From Cellulosimicrobium cellulans (lineage in GTDB: Bacteria; Actinomycetota; Actinomycetes; Actinomycetales; Cellulomonadaceae): 64,000 bases of DNA. The position numbers and the translations under genes were made by a program. Positions 36,981 through 45,852 of this stretch are shown here, one piece after another (position 1 is the first letter of the stretch; each line of letters opens with the position of its first letter). The notes beneath the pieces are model-generated. The model did not search any database. It saw only the letters and a list, made by a program, of their open reading frames with translations, and was not told where the DNA came from. The stretch spans positions 62,001 through 126,000 of the forward strand of contig NZ_VEGH01000007.1 in assembly GCF_007679345.1 (NCBI RefSeq), in the 5' to 3' direction.

Positions 36981-39890
36981 GTGGCCAAGGTCCGCGTCTA
37001 CGAGCTCGCCAAGGAGCTCGGAGTCGACAGCAAGTCCCTCATGACCAAGCTGAACGAGCTCGGAGAGTTCGTGCGCTCGGCGTCCTCGACGATCGAGCCC
37101 CCGGTGGTCCGCAAGCTGCGGGACACCTACCCCGCCGGTGGCGGCGCGAAGCCCGCCGCGAGCCGGCCCGCCAACGCCCCGGCCGCCGCGCCGGCTCCGT
37201 CGGCGACCCCTGCCGCCCCCGCGCCGTCGGCCCCGGCCGCCGCCGCGCCGGCTGCTCCTGCTCCGGCGGCGCGCCCCTCGGCGCCGGCCCCGTCCGCGCC
37301 CGCCCCGGCGGCGCGCCCGGCCGCTGCGGCCCCGTCCGCTCCGGCCCCGGCCGCCCCCGCGGCCCCGGCTGCGGCTGCGTCCGCCCCGTCGGCCCCGGCC
37401 GCGCGTCCCGGCCCGGCCCGTCCGGCCGCCCCGGCGCCGCGTCCGGCCCAGCCGGCGCGCTCCTCCGAGGGTCAGGGCGGCGGTGACCGCGGCCCGCGCC
37501 CCGGTGGCGCCCCCCGTCCCGGCGGTCCCCGCCCGGGCAACAACCCGTTCGCGCCCTCCCAGGGCATGCCCCGCTCCGGCGGGCCGCGCCCCGGTGGCCC
37601 GCGCCCCGGCAACAACCCGTTCGCGTCCTCGCAGGGCATGCCCCGCCCGGGCGAGCGCCGCTCCGACGCCCCGGCCGCCTCGGCCGGCGCGCAGGCCGGC
37701 GACCGTCCCGGCGGGCCCCGTCCCGCGGCGCCGCGTCCGGGCGGCCCGCGCCCGAACCCCGGCATGATGCCGGGCCGCAGCACCAGCGGCGTCGGCCGTC
37801 CCGGCGACCGTCCGGCCCGTGCCGGCGGCGGCGGTGGCCGTCCCGGCGGTGGCGGCGGCTACGGCGGCGGCGGTGGCCGTCCCGGCGGCGGTGGCGGCTT
37901 CGCCGGCCGTCCCGGTGGCGGCGGTGGCCGTCCGGGTGCCGGTGGCCGTGGCTCGACCCAGGGCGCGTTCGGTCGCGCCGGCGGTCGTCCGGTCCGCGGG
38001 CGGAAGTCGAAGCGCGCGAAGCGCCAGGAGTTCGAGCAGATGCAGGCGCCGTCGCTCGGCGGCGTGCAGGTGCCCCGCGGGAACGGCTCGACCGTCATCC
38101 GCCTGCGCCACGGCTCGTCGCTGAACGACTTCGCCGACAAGATCGACGCCAACCCGGCCTCGCTGGTCACGGTGCTGTTCCACCTCGGTGAGATGGCGAC
38201 CGCGACCCAGTCCCTCGACGAGGACACCTTCGGCACGCTGGCCACCGAGCTCGGCTACGTCGTGGAGATGGTCTCGGCCGAGGAGGAGGACCGCGAGCTG
38301 CTCGGGGCCTTCGACATCGACCTGGACGCCGAGCTCGAGGGCGAGGGCGACGAGGACCTGTTCCCGCGCCCGCCGGTCGTCACCGTCATGGGTCACGTCG
38401 ACCACGGAAAGACCAAGCTCCTCGACGCCATCCGGTCCACGGACGTCGTCGCGGGCGAGGCCGGCGGCATCACGCAGCACATCGGCGCGTACCAGGTGCG
38501 CACCGAGCACGAGGGCCAGGACCGGGCCATCACGTTCATCGACACCCCGGGTCACGAGGCGTTCACCGCCATGCGTGCCCGTGGTGCGCAGGTGACGGAC
38601 ATCGCGATCCTCGTGGTCGCGGCGGACGACGGCGTGATGCCCCAGACCATCGAGGCGCTCAACCACGCCCAGGCGGCGAACGTGCCGATCGTGGTCGCGG
38701 TCAACAAGGTGGACAAGGAGGGGGCCAACCCCGCCAAGATCCGCCAGCAGCTCACCGAGTACAACCTGGTGGCCGAGGAGTACGGCGGCGACACCATGTT
38801 CGTCGACGTCTCCGCCAAGCAGCGGATGGGCATCGACGACCTGCTCGAGGCCGTGCTGCTGACCGCGGACGCCGCGCTCGACCTGCGGGCCAACCCCGAC
38901 AAGGACGCCCGCGGTGTCGCCATCGAGGCGAACCTGGACAAGGGCCGCGGCGCCGTCGCGACCGTCCTGGTCCAGTCCGGCACGCTGCACGTCGGCGACG
39001 CGATCGTCGCGGGCACGGCCCACGGCCGCGTCCGGGCGATGTTCGACGAGCACGGCGCGAACGTCACCGAGGCGGGCCCGGCACGTCCGGTGCTGGTCCT
39101 CGGCCTGGCGTCGGTGCCGAGCGCCGGCGACACCTTCCTGGTGGCGCCGGACGAGCGCACCGCCCGGCAGATCGCCGAGAAGCGCGAGGCCGCCGAGCGC
39201 GCCGCCCTCCTGGCCAAGCGCCGCAAGCGCATCAGCCTCGAGGACTTCACGCAGGCGCTGCAGCAGGGCAAGGTCGAGACCCTCAACCTGGTCCTCAAGG
39301 GCGACGTGTCCGGTGCCGTCGAGGCGCTGGAGGACGCGCTGCTCAAGATCGACGTGGGCGACGAGGTCGACCTGCGGGTCATCCACCGCGGTGTCGGTGC
39401 GATCACGCAGAACGACGTCAACCTCGCCACGGTCGACAACGCCATCATCATCGGCTTCAACGTCAAGTACGCGGAGCGGGTGGAGGACCTCGCCGAGCGC
39501 GAGGGCGTGGACGTCCGGTTCTACTCGGTCATCTACCAGGCGATCGACGACGTCGAGGCGGCCCTCAAGGGCATGCTCAAGCCGGAGTACGAGGAGGTGC
39601 AGCTCGGTTCCGCCGAGGTGCGCGAGGTGTTCCGCTCCTCCAAGTTCGGCAACATCGCCGGCTCGATCGTCCGGTCCGGGGAGATCCGTCGCAACACCAA
39701 GGCGCGGGTGCTCCGGAACGGCGCGGTCATCGGCGACAACCTCACCGTCGAGTCGCTCAAGCGGTTCAAGGACGACGCCACGGAGGTCCGCGAGGGCTTC
39801 GAGTGCGGTATCGGCCTCGGGTCGTACAACGACATCACGGTGGGCGACATCATCGAGACCTGGGAGATGCGCGAGAAGCCGCGCTCCTGA
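36981..39890 (+). CDS. infB: Translation initiation factor IF-2
   Basis: 969-aa GTPase that brings initiator tRNA to the 30S subunit. The N-terminal module ([20 protein letters not shown]) is followed by about 320 residues of Ala/Pro then Gly/Arg/Pro repeats, including a duplicated PRPGNNPFA(P/S)SQGMPR. GTPase motifs: [12 protein letters not shown] (about 471-482), [12 protein letters not shown] and NKVDKEG. Domains II, III and IV follow ([35 protein letters not shown]). The GTG has AGGGAGAG upstream. A strong terminator follows, and a chain of mini-ORFs precedes the gene. Confidence 0.97.
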   Translation: MAKVRVYELAKELGVDSKSLMTKLNELGEFVRSASSTIEPPVVRKLRDTYPAGGGAKPAASRPANAPAAAPAPSATPAAPAPSAPAAAAPAAPAPAARPSAPAPSAPAPAARPAAAAPSAPAPAAPAAPAAAASAPSAPAARPGPARPAAPAPRPAQPARSSEGQGGGDRGPRPGGAPRPGGPRPGNNPFAPSQGMPRSGGPRPGGPRPGNNPFASSQGMPRPGERRSDAPAASAGAQAGDRPGGPRPAAPRPGGPRPNPGMMPGRSTSGVGRPGDRPARAGGGGGRPGGGGGYGGGGGRPGGGGGFAGRPGGGGGRPGAGGRGSTQGAFGRAGGRPVRGRKSKRAKRQEFEQMQAPSLGGVQVPRGNGSTVIRLRHGSSLNDFADKIDANPASLVTVLFHLGEMATATQSLDEDTFGTLATELGYVVEMVSAEEEDRELLGAFDIDLDAELEGEGDEDLFPRPPVVTVMGHVDHGKTKLLDAIRSTDVVAGEAGGITQHIGAYQVRTEHEGQDRAITFIDTPGHEAFTAMRARGAQVTDIAILVVAADDGVMPQTIEALNHAQAANVPIVVAVNKVDKEGANPAKIRQQLTEYNLVAEEYGGDTMFVDVSAKQRMGIDDLLEAVLLTADAALDLRANPDKDARGVAIEANLDKGRGAVATVLVQSGTLHVGDAIVAGTAHGRVRAMFDEHGANVTEAGPARPVLVLGLASVPSAGDTFLVAPDERTARQIAEKREAAERAALLAKRRKRISLEDFTQALQQGKVETLNLVLKGDVSGAVEALEDALLKIDVGDEVDLRVIHRGVGAITQNDVNLATVDNAIIIGFNVKYAERVEDLAEREGVDVRFYSVIYQAIDDVEAALKGMLKPEYEEVQLGSAEVREVFRSSKFGNIAGSIVRSGEIRRNTKARVLRNGAVIGDNLTVESLKRFKDDATEVREGFECGIGLGSYNDITVGDIIETWEMREKPRS

Positions 39891-39902
39891 CCGGTCCCAC
39901 TT

Positions 39903-39943
39903 GCGGGTCTGCCCCCACGCGCCGAGCGTGGGGGCAGGCCCGC
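39903..39943 (+). terminator. Terminator hairpin between infB and rbfA
   Basis: An 18-bp stem (39903-39920 with 39926-39943, one G.T wobble) and a 5-nt loop. It starts 13 nt after the infB stop. Confidence 0.7.
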
Positions 39944-39988
39944 GGCCGTTCGTCCGCCCGCCGACGCGGGCGCTGAGAGGAGATCGAC

Positions 39989-40447
39989 ATGGTGGACCAC
40001 CCCCGGGCCCGCAAGCTCGCGGACCGCATCCAGCAGATCGTCGCGCAGATGCTCGACACCCGGATCAAGGACCCGCGGCTCGGCTTCGTGACCGTCACCG
40101 ACGTGCGCGTGACCGGCGACCTGCAGCACGCCAGCGTGTTCTACACGGTGCTCGGCGACGAGGAGGCCCGCACGGGGACGGCCCAGGCGCTGGAGAGCGC
40201 GAAGGGCCTGATCCGGTCCGAGGTCGGCAAGCAGACCGGCGTCCGGCTCACCCCGACGCTGGAGTTCCACCTGGACGCCGTGCCCGAGACCGCCGCCCAC
40301 CTGGACGCGGCGCTGCTCGAGGCCGCGCGCCGGGACCGCGAGGTCTCGGCCCTGGCGACGGGCGCGCAGTACGCCGGCGAGGCGGACCCGTACCGCAAGC
40401 CCGCGGACGAGGACGAGGACGCCGACGAGGCGGACGCGGCGCGCTGA
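39989..40447 (+). CDS. rbfA: Ribosome-binding factor A
   Basis: 152-aa KH-type 30S maturation factor needed for processing the 16S 5' end and for cold growth. Conserved: [59 protein letters not shown] and [10 protein letters not shown]. The acidic Asp/Glu/Ala tail is lineage-specific. GAGAGGAG precedes the ATG. In actinobacteria a DHH phosphoesterase and truB usually follow; here an MFS/TetR pair intervenes. Confidence 0.96.
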   Translation: MVDHPRARKLADRIQQIVAQMLDTRIKDPRLGFVTVTDVRVTGDLQHASVFYTVLGDEEARTGTAQALESAKGLIRSEVGKQTGVRLTPTLEFHLDAVPETAAHLDAALLEAARRDREVSALATGAQYAGEADPYRKPADEDEDADEADAAR

Positions 40448-40471
40448 GCCTCCCTGCCCCCGGGCGGCCGT

Positions 40472-40537
40472 GAGGTCGTCACAACGCCACGAGGTCGTCG
40501 CTCCTGAGTGACGACCTCGTGGCGTTGTGACGTCCTC
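40472..40537. terminator. Very long inverted repeat between rbfA and the MFS gene
   Basis: Arms 40472-40503 and 40506-40537 are complementary at 30 of 32 positions with a 2-nt centre. The word GAGGTCGTC occurs twice in the left arm. It lies between convergent genes and could terminate both. It is longer and less GC-pure than other terminators here, so a mobile or REP-like repeat is an alternative. Confidence 0.6.
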
Positions 40538-40566
40538 GGCGCGCTGTCCCGCGCGCCTCCGCGGGG

Positions 40567-42081
40567 TCAGGCGTCCGCGCGGGCGTCCTCGCGGCCGGTC
40601 GTGCGCGGCATCGCCAGCGACGCGGCCGCGGCGAGCGCGATGACCGCCGCGCCGGTCAGCACCGCAGGGCGCAGGCCGGCGTCGAACCCGTCGGGGCTGA
40701 TCGTGCCGCCCGCCGCGGTGAACACCGCGGTCAGCACCGCGACGCCCAGCGCCACGCCGACCTCGCGCAGCGTCGAGTTGGTCGACGACGCGGTGCCGTG
40801 GTCGTCCGGCGCCATGCCGTGCAGCACCGCGGTCGCGCTCGGGGCGAAGGTCAGGCCCATCCCGACGCCGGCGAGCACCAGGCCCGGGACCAGCGCGGCG
40901 TACCCGCCGTCCGCGACGGCGAACCCGAGCCACGCGAGCCCGGCCGCCTGCGCGACGAGCCCGCCGGTGAGCAGCACCCGCACCCCGACGCGCGGCGCGA
41001 GCATCCCCGCGAGCGGCGCGACGACCATCGGCGCCGCGGTCCAGGGCAGCGTGCGCAGGCCGGCCTCCAGCGGGGAGTACCCCTGGACCACCTGCAGGTA
41101 CTGGGCGAGCAGGAACACCGCGCCGAACGCCCCGAGCGAGAACGCGAAGCCCGAGACGTTCGCGACGGAGAAGCTGCGCGACCGGAACAGCCGCAGCGGG
41201 ACGAGCGCGTGCGGGGTGCGGGCCTCGTGCCGGAGGAACAGCGCGAGCGCCAGGACCCCGCCGACGATCGGGGCGAGCACGCCCGCCGAGGTCCAGCCGT
41301 CCTCGTTGCCGTGCACGACCCCCCACACGATCCCGAGGACGCCCGCGGCTGCGAGCACGAGCCCGGGCACGTCGAGGCGCTGCGCGCGCCCGCGGCCCTC
41401 GGGCAGCGCGCGCAGCACCAGCGGGACCGCGACGAGGGCCACCGGCACGTTGATCCAGAACATGGCCTGCCAGGAGATGCCCTCGACCACCGCGCCGCCG
41501 ACGACCGGGCCGAGCGCCACGCCGAGGCCGGAGACGCCGCCCCAGATGCCGATGGCCATGGCGCGTCGCGACGCGGGGACCGCGGCGGCGAGCAGGGTGA
41601 GCGACAGCGGCATGACGGCCGCGGCCCCGACGCCCTGCACGGCGCGGGCGGCGATCAGGGCGCCGGGGGAGCCGGCGAGGGCCGCGGCGATCGACCCGAG
41701 GGTGAACACCGCGATCCCGCCGAGGAACGTGCGGCGCCGGCCCCAGCGGTCGCCGAGCGTCGCGGCGGCGATCATCAGCGTCGCGAACGCCAGGGTGTAG
41801 GCGTTCACCACCCACTGCAGGTCGGTGAGCGTGGCGCCGAGCTCGGCCTGCAGGACGGGCAGCGCGCTGGTGACGACGAGGTTGTCGAGCGTCGCCATGA
41901 ACATGGGCAGCGAGGCGGCCAGCAGCGCCACCGCGACCGGGACGGCGCGGATCGCGGTGCGGGCGGGGCCGGGCACGGGGGCCCCGGCGCCGGGCGAGCC
42001 CGGGGCGGCGGCGGGCGGCGGGTCCGCCGGGGCGCCGGCGGCGCCGGCACCCGGGGCGGTGGTGCGGGTCTGCGTCGACAT
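40567..42081 (-). CDS. MFS transporter, DHA2-type 14-TM drug exporter
   Basis: 504-aa major facilitator of the EmrB/QacA type. About 14 hydrophobic segments start near residue 45 (IRAVPVAVALLAASLPMFMATLDNLVV split). Motif A is LGDRWGRRRTF near residue 107, and the antiporter motif C-like GVSGLGVALGPVVGG near 165-180. DNLVVTSALPVLQAEL is typical. It probably exports hydrophobic drugs by proton antiport. AGGAG precedes the ATG. It diverges from a TetR gene, with two palindromes between, so TetR repression is likely. Confidence 0.92.
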   Translation of the reverse strand: MSTQTRTTAPGAGAAGAPADPPPAAAPGSPGAGAPVPGPARTAIRAVPVAVALLAASLPMFMATLDNLVVTSALPVLQAELGATLTDLQWVVNAYTLAFATLMIAAATLGDRWGRRRTFLGGIAVFTLGSIAAALAGSPGALIAARAVQGVGAAAVMPLSLTLLAAAVPASRRAMAIGIWGGVSGLGVALGPVVGGAVVEGISWQAMFWINVPVALVAVPLVLRALPEGRGRAQRLDVPGLVLAAAGVLGIVWGVVHGNEDGWTSAGVLAPIVGGVLALALFLRHEARTPHALVPLRLFRSRSFSVANVSGFAFSLGAFGAVFLLAQYLQVVQGYSPLEAGLRTLPWTAAPMVVAPLAGMLAPRVGVRVLLTGGLVAQAAGLAWLGFAVADGGYAALVPGLVLAGVGMGLTFAPSATAVLHGMAPDDHGTASSTNSTLREVGVALGVAVLTAVFTAAGGTISPDGFDAGLRPAVLTGAAVIALAAAASLAMPRTTGREDARADA

Positions 42082-42092
42082 CGGAGGCTCCT

Positions 42093-42111
42093 GTAAGCAT
42101 CGGCTGATTAC
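42093..42111. promoter_or_regulatory. Candidate TetR operator 2
   Basis: Imperfect palindrome GTAAGCATCGGCTGATTAC, with outer arms GTAA/TTAC and inner CA/TG. It lies in the short leader of the MFS mRNA, just upstream of its ribosome-binding site. Relation to operator 1 is by position, not clear sequence identity. Confidence 0.4.
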
Positions 42112-42131
42112 TTCGACAGGGACGGACGTTA

Positions 42132-42147
42132 GTTATCGACTGATAAC
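42132..42147. promoter_or_regulatory. Candidate TetR operator 1
   Basis: Perfect inverted repeat GTTATC-GACT-GATAAC. It lies inside the spacer of the MFS promoter and overlaps the TetR gene's own -10 (TAACAT), so one bound dimer would block both genes. Confidence 0.65.
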
Positions 42148-42149
42148 AT
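42144..42149 (+). promoter_or_regulatory. Putative leaderless -10 (TAACAT) for the TetR gene
   Basis: TAACAT, 7 nt, then ATG 42157. It overlaps operator 1. Confidence 0.45.
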
Positions 42150-42156
42150 GTCAACC

Positions 42157-42789
42157 ATGGACTTCGAGCACGCCACCCGGCCCGCCCCGCGCGCCCCCCG
42201 CATGTCGGGGGACCAGCGGCGCGAGCAGATCCTCGCGGCCGCGATCGAGGTGTTCGCCGAGGGGGGGTACGCGGGGACGACGACCGACCAGGTCGCGCGC
42301 GCCGCGGGGGTGTCGCAGCCCTACGTCGTGCGGCTGTTCGGGTCGAAGCAGCGCCTGTTCCTGGAGGCCTACCGCCACACGACGCAGCGGGTGCTCGCGG
42401 CGATGGCCGCGGTCGAGCCCGGGCCGGGCGCGGTCGAGCGGACGGGGCGCGCCTACGTCGAGCTCATGGCCGACCGCGACCTGCTGCGCGTCCTCATGCA
42501 CGGCTTCACCGCGGAGGACCCGGAGGTCACCGCGCTCGCCCGGCACACGCTCGGCGAGGTCTTCCGGCTGTTCCGGGACCGCGTCGAGCCGGACGACCCC
42601 GACGGCGACGAGACCGCCCGGCGGTTCGTGGCCGACGGCATGCTGATCAACGTGCTGCTCAGCTCGGACGGCTTCGGGCACGCCGGGCAGGACGCCGGCT
42701 TCGACGCGCTCCTGCGCTGCTTCGCGCCCGAGGTCGTCGCCGCCGGGTCCGCCGCCACGGCGGGCGACCGCGCCGGGGCGACCGCGTGA
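42157..42789 (+). CDS. TetR/AcrR family transcriptional regulator
   Basis: 210-aa repressor. HTH at about residues 18-64: RREQILAAAIEVFAEGGYAG, TTTDQVARAAGVSQPYVVRLFGSK split, then FLEAYRHTTQR. The ligand-binding domain is all-helical, with an unknown inducer. The ATG at 42157 fits the leaderless spacing; an in-frame ATG at 42148 would add three residues. It diverges from the MFS exporter it probably represses and overlaps truB by GTGA. Confidence 0.9.
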   Translation: MDFEHATRPAPRAPRMSGDQRREQILAAAIEVFAEGGYAGTTTDQVARAAGVSQPYVVRLFGSKQRLFLEAYRHTTQRVLAAMAAVEPGPGAVERTGRAYVELMADRDLLRVLMHGFTAEDPEVTALARHTLGEVFRLFRDRVEPDDPDGDETARRFVADGMLINVLLSSDGFGHAGQDAGFDALLRCFAPEVVAAGSAATAGDRAGATA

Positions 42790-43751
42790 CCGCCGCGCGC
42801 GACCAGCGCCGCCCCGACCGGCCGCGCCGTCCCACGGCCGCCGACGGCCTGCTCGTGGTCGACAAGCCGCAGGGCTGGACCAGCCACGACGTCGTCGCGA
42901 AGGCCCGCGGCCTGGCCGGCACCCGCAAGGTCGGGCACGCCGGCACGCTCGACCCGATGGCGACGGGCGTGCTCGTGCTCGGCGTCGGGCGGGCCACCCG
43001 GCTGCTGACCTACGTCGTGGGCGCGGACAAGGAGTACACCGCGACGATCCGCCTCGGCGTGGCGACCACCACCGACGACGCCGAGGGCGAGCTCGTGGCG
43101 CGCACCGACGCCGCCGGCGTGGCGCGGGCCGCGCTGGACGCCGCCGTCGCTGGCCTCACCGGCCCGATCCAGCAGGTGCCGAGCGCGGTCAGCGCGATCA
43201 AGGTCGACGGGCAGCGCGCCTACGCGCGGGTCCGGGCGGGCGAGGACGTCGAGCTCGCGGCGCGTCCTGTCACCGTCTCCCGGTTCGACGTGCACGAGGT
43301 GCGCCAGGTGCCGGACGCGGACGGCTCGGGCGTCGCGGCGCTCGACGCCGACGTCACGGTGGTGTGCTCGTCGGGCACGTACATCCGGGCGCTCGCGCGG
43401 GACGTCGGCCGGGCCCTCGGCGTCGGGGGTCACCTGACCGCGCTGCGCCGCACCCGGGTCGGCGGGTACGGGATCGACGGGGCGCGGTCGCTCGAGGACC
43501 TGGAGGCGTGGCCGGCCGACCTGCCGCTCGACACCCTGCCGCTCGCCGAGGCCGCGCGGGCGACGTTCCCGGTGCGCGAGCTGACCGAGCCCGAGGCCCG
43601 GGCGCTGTCCTACGGGCAGCGGATCCCGGCGACCGGGACGGGCGCCGGCGTGACGGTCGCCGCGCTGACCCCGGACGGCGCGCTCGCGGCGCTGCTGGAG
43701 GACCGCGGCCCGCACGCCCGCCCGGCCCTGGTGTTCGCCGCCGCCTCCTGA
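42786..43751 (+). CDS. truB: tRNA pseudouridine(55) synthase TruB
   Basis: 321-aa enzyme making Psi55 in the T-loop of tRNAs. Catalytic D56 in HAGTLDPMATGVLVLG. GLLVVDKPQGWTSHDVV, KEYTATIRLGVATTTDD, QVPSAVSAIKVDGQRAY and SSGTYIRALARDVGRAL are typical. The C-terminal PUA-like part is short. The GTG overlaps the TetR stop by 4 nt, an unusual coupling of a housekeeping gene to a drug-pump regulator. No separate promoter is evident. Confidence 0.95.
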   Translation: MTAARDQRRPDRPRRPTAADGLLVVDKPQGWTSHDVVAKARGLAGTRKVGHAGTLDPMATGVLVLGVGRATRLLTYVVGADKEYTATIRLGVATTTDDAEGELVARTDAAGVARAALDAAVAGLTGPIQQVPSAVSAIKVDGQRAYARVRAGEDVELAARPVTVSRFDVHEVRQVPDADGSGVAALDADVTVVCSSGTYIRALARDVGRALGVGGHLTALRRTRVGGYGIDGARSLEDLEAWPADLPLDTLPLAEAARATFPVRELTEPEARALSYGQRIPATGTGAGVTVAALTPDGALAALLEDRGPHARPALVFAAAS

Positions 43752-43759
43752 GCAGGACG

Positions 43760-43830
43760 CCGAGAGAGGGCTCCCGGGTCGAGAGAGGAGCGCCCGCGGC
43801 CCTGTCTCGGCGGGTGGGCCCGCTCTCGAC
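43760..43830. repeat. Interleaved inverted repeats after truB
   Basis: CCGAGAGAGGG (43760-43770) pairs with 43800-43810 (one mismatch), and GTCGAGAG (43778-43785) pairs with CTCTCGAC (43823-43830). The two pairings cross, giving pseudoknot topology. GAGAGAGG is also a direct repeat. It lies between convergent truB and the YdeI-like gene and may act as a terminator. Confidence 0.4.
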
Positions 43831-43847
43831 GCCAGGAACGACCCCGG

Positions 43848-44288
43848 TCAGCCCAGCGTCGCGACCACCGACGCGACCCGGCGCTCCCGGGTCGCACCGG
43901 TCTTCGCGCCCTCGACCGCCAGGACGTGGGCGCGCTGCTTCGAGTACGACAGCGCCGCCCACGCCTCGGCGACCACGGGGCCGCCGGCGGCGAGCGCGGC
44001 CGCCAGGTCCGCCGGCACCTCGACGGTGCGGGGCGCGTCGTCCACCGCGAGGTCGACCTCGACCGGCTCGCCGGCCTCGATGCCGGCGGCGGCCCGGTTC
44101 GCCGCCGAGACGCCCACCCAGTACCCGCCCGAGTACGGGGCGATCGACCCGCGGTAGGCGTGCCCGTTGATCGTGACGACGACGGGCACCCGCTTCCCGC
44201 GGCCGAGCCCGGCGACGACGTCCTCGGGCACCTCGATGCCGGTGGTCGTGCCGCCCGTGGCGACGAGGGTGGTGCGCAGGGTGACCAT
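43848..44288 (-). CDS. DUF1905/YdeI (OmdA) family protein
   Basis: 146 aa. The N-terminal DUF1905 barrel (about residues 5-95: GIEVPEDVVAGLGRGKRVPV, VTINGHAYRGSIAPYSGGYW) is joined to a short YdeI/OmdA-like C-terminal stretch (LSYSKQRAHVLAVEGAKTGA, TRERRV). The biochemical function is unknown. GGAGG is 5 nt upstream of the ATG, so translation is conventional. It is inserted antisense between truB and ribF. Confidence 0.85.
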   Translation of the reverse strand: MVTLRTTLVATGGTTTGIEVPEDVVAGLGRGKRVPVVVTINGHAYRGSIAPYSGGYWVGVSAANRAAAGIEAGEPVEVDLAVDDAPRTVEVPADLAAALAAGGPVVAEAWAALSYSKQRAHVLAVEGAKTGATRERRVASVVATLG

Positions 44289-44443
44289 GCGGGACCTCCG
44301 GGGTCGTGGGCCGCGGCGCGGCTGCGCGCCGAGCGTAGCGCCGCGGCGCGCGAGGCACCCCGTGCGCCGTGGCAGGCTTGTCCCCGCGCCGCGACCCCGC
44401 CGGCGCCGACCGCGCCGCGAGGCGCCGACCGACGGGAGAGCTG

Positions 44444-45445
44444 GTGCAGCGCTGGACGGACCTCGCGCAGGTCCCGGCGGACTTCGGGCCGTCGGTCGTC
44501 ACGGTCGGCAACTTCGACGGCGTGCACCGCGGCCACGTCGGCGTGCTGACCCGGATGGTCGCCGACGCCCGCGCGGTGGGCGCCCGCTCGGTCGCCGTGA
44601 CGTTCACGCCGCACCCGCAGCAGGTGCACCGCCCCGACACCGCCCCGCCGCTGCTCACCGGCGACGCCGACCGGCTGGAGCTCCTCGAGCAGACCGGCCT
44701 CGACGCCGTGCTGCTGCTCACGTACACCCTCGACTTCGCGCAGCAGACCGCCGAGGAGTTCGTCCGCCGTTACCTCGTCGACGGGCTGCACGCGCGCACC
44801 GTGGTCGTCGGCCGCGACGTGCGGTTCGGGCGCGGCAACGCCGGGGACCTGGCGACGATGGTCGAGCTGGGGGAGCGGTTCGGCTTCGCGGTCGAGGTGA
44901 TCGAGGACGTCGCGCCGGACCCGGCCGACGACGACCCCGCCGCCGCCCTCGCCGACCCGCTGCGCCGCCGCTGGTCCTCCACCTGGGTCCGCGAGCTGCT
45001 GGTCGCCGGCGACGTCCGCCAGGCCGCCCGCGTGCTCGGCCGCCCGCACCGGATGCGCGGCACCGTCGTGCACGGCGACAAGCGCGGCCGCGACCTCGGG
45101 TTCCCGACGGCCAACCTGTCCCAGGACGCGACCGGGATGGTGCCCGCGGACGGCGTGTACGCCGGGTGGCTGCGGCGGCCGGCCGTGCCCGCCGGGTCGC
45201 CGGACGCCGTGCTGCCCGCGGCGGTGTCGGTCGGCACGAACCCGACGTTCGCCGGCCTGCAGCGCCGGGTCGAGGCGTACGTGCTCGACCGCACCGACCT
45301 CGACCTGTACGGCGAGGAGGTCGTGCTGGAGTTCGTCGAGCGGCTGCGGCCGACGCTGCGGTTCGAGTCGGTGGACGAGCTGATCACGCGCATGCACCAG
45401 GACGTGGCGGGCGTGCGCGAGGTCCTGGCCGGCGCCGCCGGCTGA
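44444..45445 (+). CDS. ribF: Bifunctional riboflavin kinase/FAD synthetase
   Basis: 333-aa enzyme making FMN from riboflavin and then FAD. The N-terminal adenylyltransferase has VVTVGNFDGVHRGHVGVL (about 21-38), VTFTPHPQQVH, and VVGRDVRFGRGNAGD. The C-terminal kinase has GTVVHGDKRGRDLGFPTANL, DGVYAGWL, VSVGTNPTF and FVERLRP. GTG 44444 is chosen because GGGAG lies 5 nt upstream; a reading from 44369 adds a poorly conserved basic segment. Confidence 0.95.
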   Translation: MQRWTDLAQVPADFGPSVVTVGNFDGVHRGHVGVLTRMVADARAVGARSVAVTFTPHPQQVHRPDTAPPLLTGDADRLELLEQTGLDAVLLLTYTLDFAQQTAEEFVRRYLVDGLHARTVVVGRDVRFGRGNAGDLATMVELGERFGFAVEVIEDVAPDPADDDPAAALADPLRRRWSSTWVRELLVAGDVRQAARVLGRPHRMRGTVVHGDKRGRDLGFPTANLSQDATGMVPADGVYAGWLRRPAVPAGSPDAVLPAAVSVGTNPTFAGLQRRVEAYVLDRTDLDLYGEEVVLEFVERLRPTLRFESVDELITRMHQDVAGVREVLAGAAG

Positions 45446-45482
45446 GGGCCCGGCGGGCCCCGGGTCCGGCACCCGCACCTGG

Positions 45483-45488
45483 TAGACT
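45483..45488 (+). promoter_or_regulatory. Putative -10 (TAGACT) of rpsO
   Basis: TAGACT as before rpsB and ylxR. A small hairpin GCCGT-CAGA-ACGGC (45495-45508) follows just downstream in the roughly 80-nt leader. Confidence 0.5.
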
Positions 45489-45575
45489 CGCACAGCCGTC
45501 AGAACGGCCGCGGAACGAGAGCGCCCGGGTGGACCTGCCCCGGAGCACCGCGCAACGAGACAATCCAGGAGAGTC

Positions 45576-45845
45576 GTGCCCCTCGACAGCGCCACCAAGA
45601 AGTCCATCATGGCCGAGTACGCCACCCACGAGGGTGACACCGGCTCGCCGGAGGTCCAGATCGCCCTGCTGACGCAGCGCATCAACGACCTGAACGAGCA
45701 CCTCAAGACGCACAAGCACGACCACCACAGCCGCCGCGGCCTGCTGCTGCTGGTCGGCCAGCGTCGTCGCCTCCAGGGCTACCTGCAGAAGGTCGACATC
45801 GACCGCTACCGCAGCCTGATCCAGCGGCTCGGCCTGCGCCGGTGA
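45576..45845 (+). CDS. rpsO: 30S ribosomal protein S15 (uS15)
   Basis: 89-aa primary 16S-binding protein. Full-length, canonical helices: [60 protein letters not shown] and [12 protein letters not shown]. The GTG start has CCAGGAGAG upstream. A terminator follows, and then the pnp leader: the conserved rpsO-pnp neighbourhood. Confidence 0.97.
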   Translation: MPLDSATKKSIMAEYATHEGDTGSPEVQIALLTQRINDLNEHLKTHKHDHHSRRGLLLLVGQRRRLQGYLQKVDIDRYRSLIQRLGLRR

Positions 45846-45852
45846 CCGCCTG

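Larger units (their letters stand above)
42126..42154 (-). promoter_or_regulatory. MFS promoter, TTGACA-N17-TAACGT
   Basis: On the minus strand TTGACA (42154-42149), a 17-nt spacer, and TAACGT (42131-42126). This is the best sigma-70-like promoter in the window. The palindrome at 42132-42147 fills its spacer. Transcription would start near 42119. Confidence 0.75.

Noticed and set aside
37501..37960. Repeated GGCGGTGGCCGTCC-like units, considered as a CRISPR or satellite repeat
   Set aside because: They are in-frame codons of the Gly/Arg/Pro linker of IF2, with irregular period and no spacers.
36243..39386. 1047-codon minus-strand frame across infB
   Set aside because: Antisense of IF2 low-complexity codons; no support.
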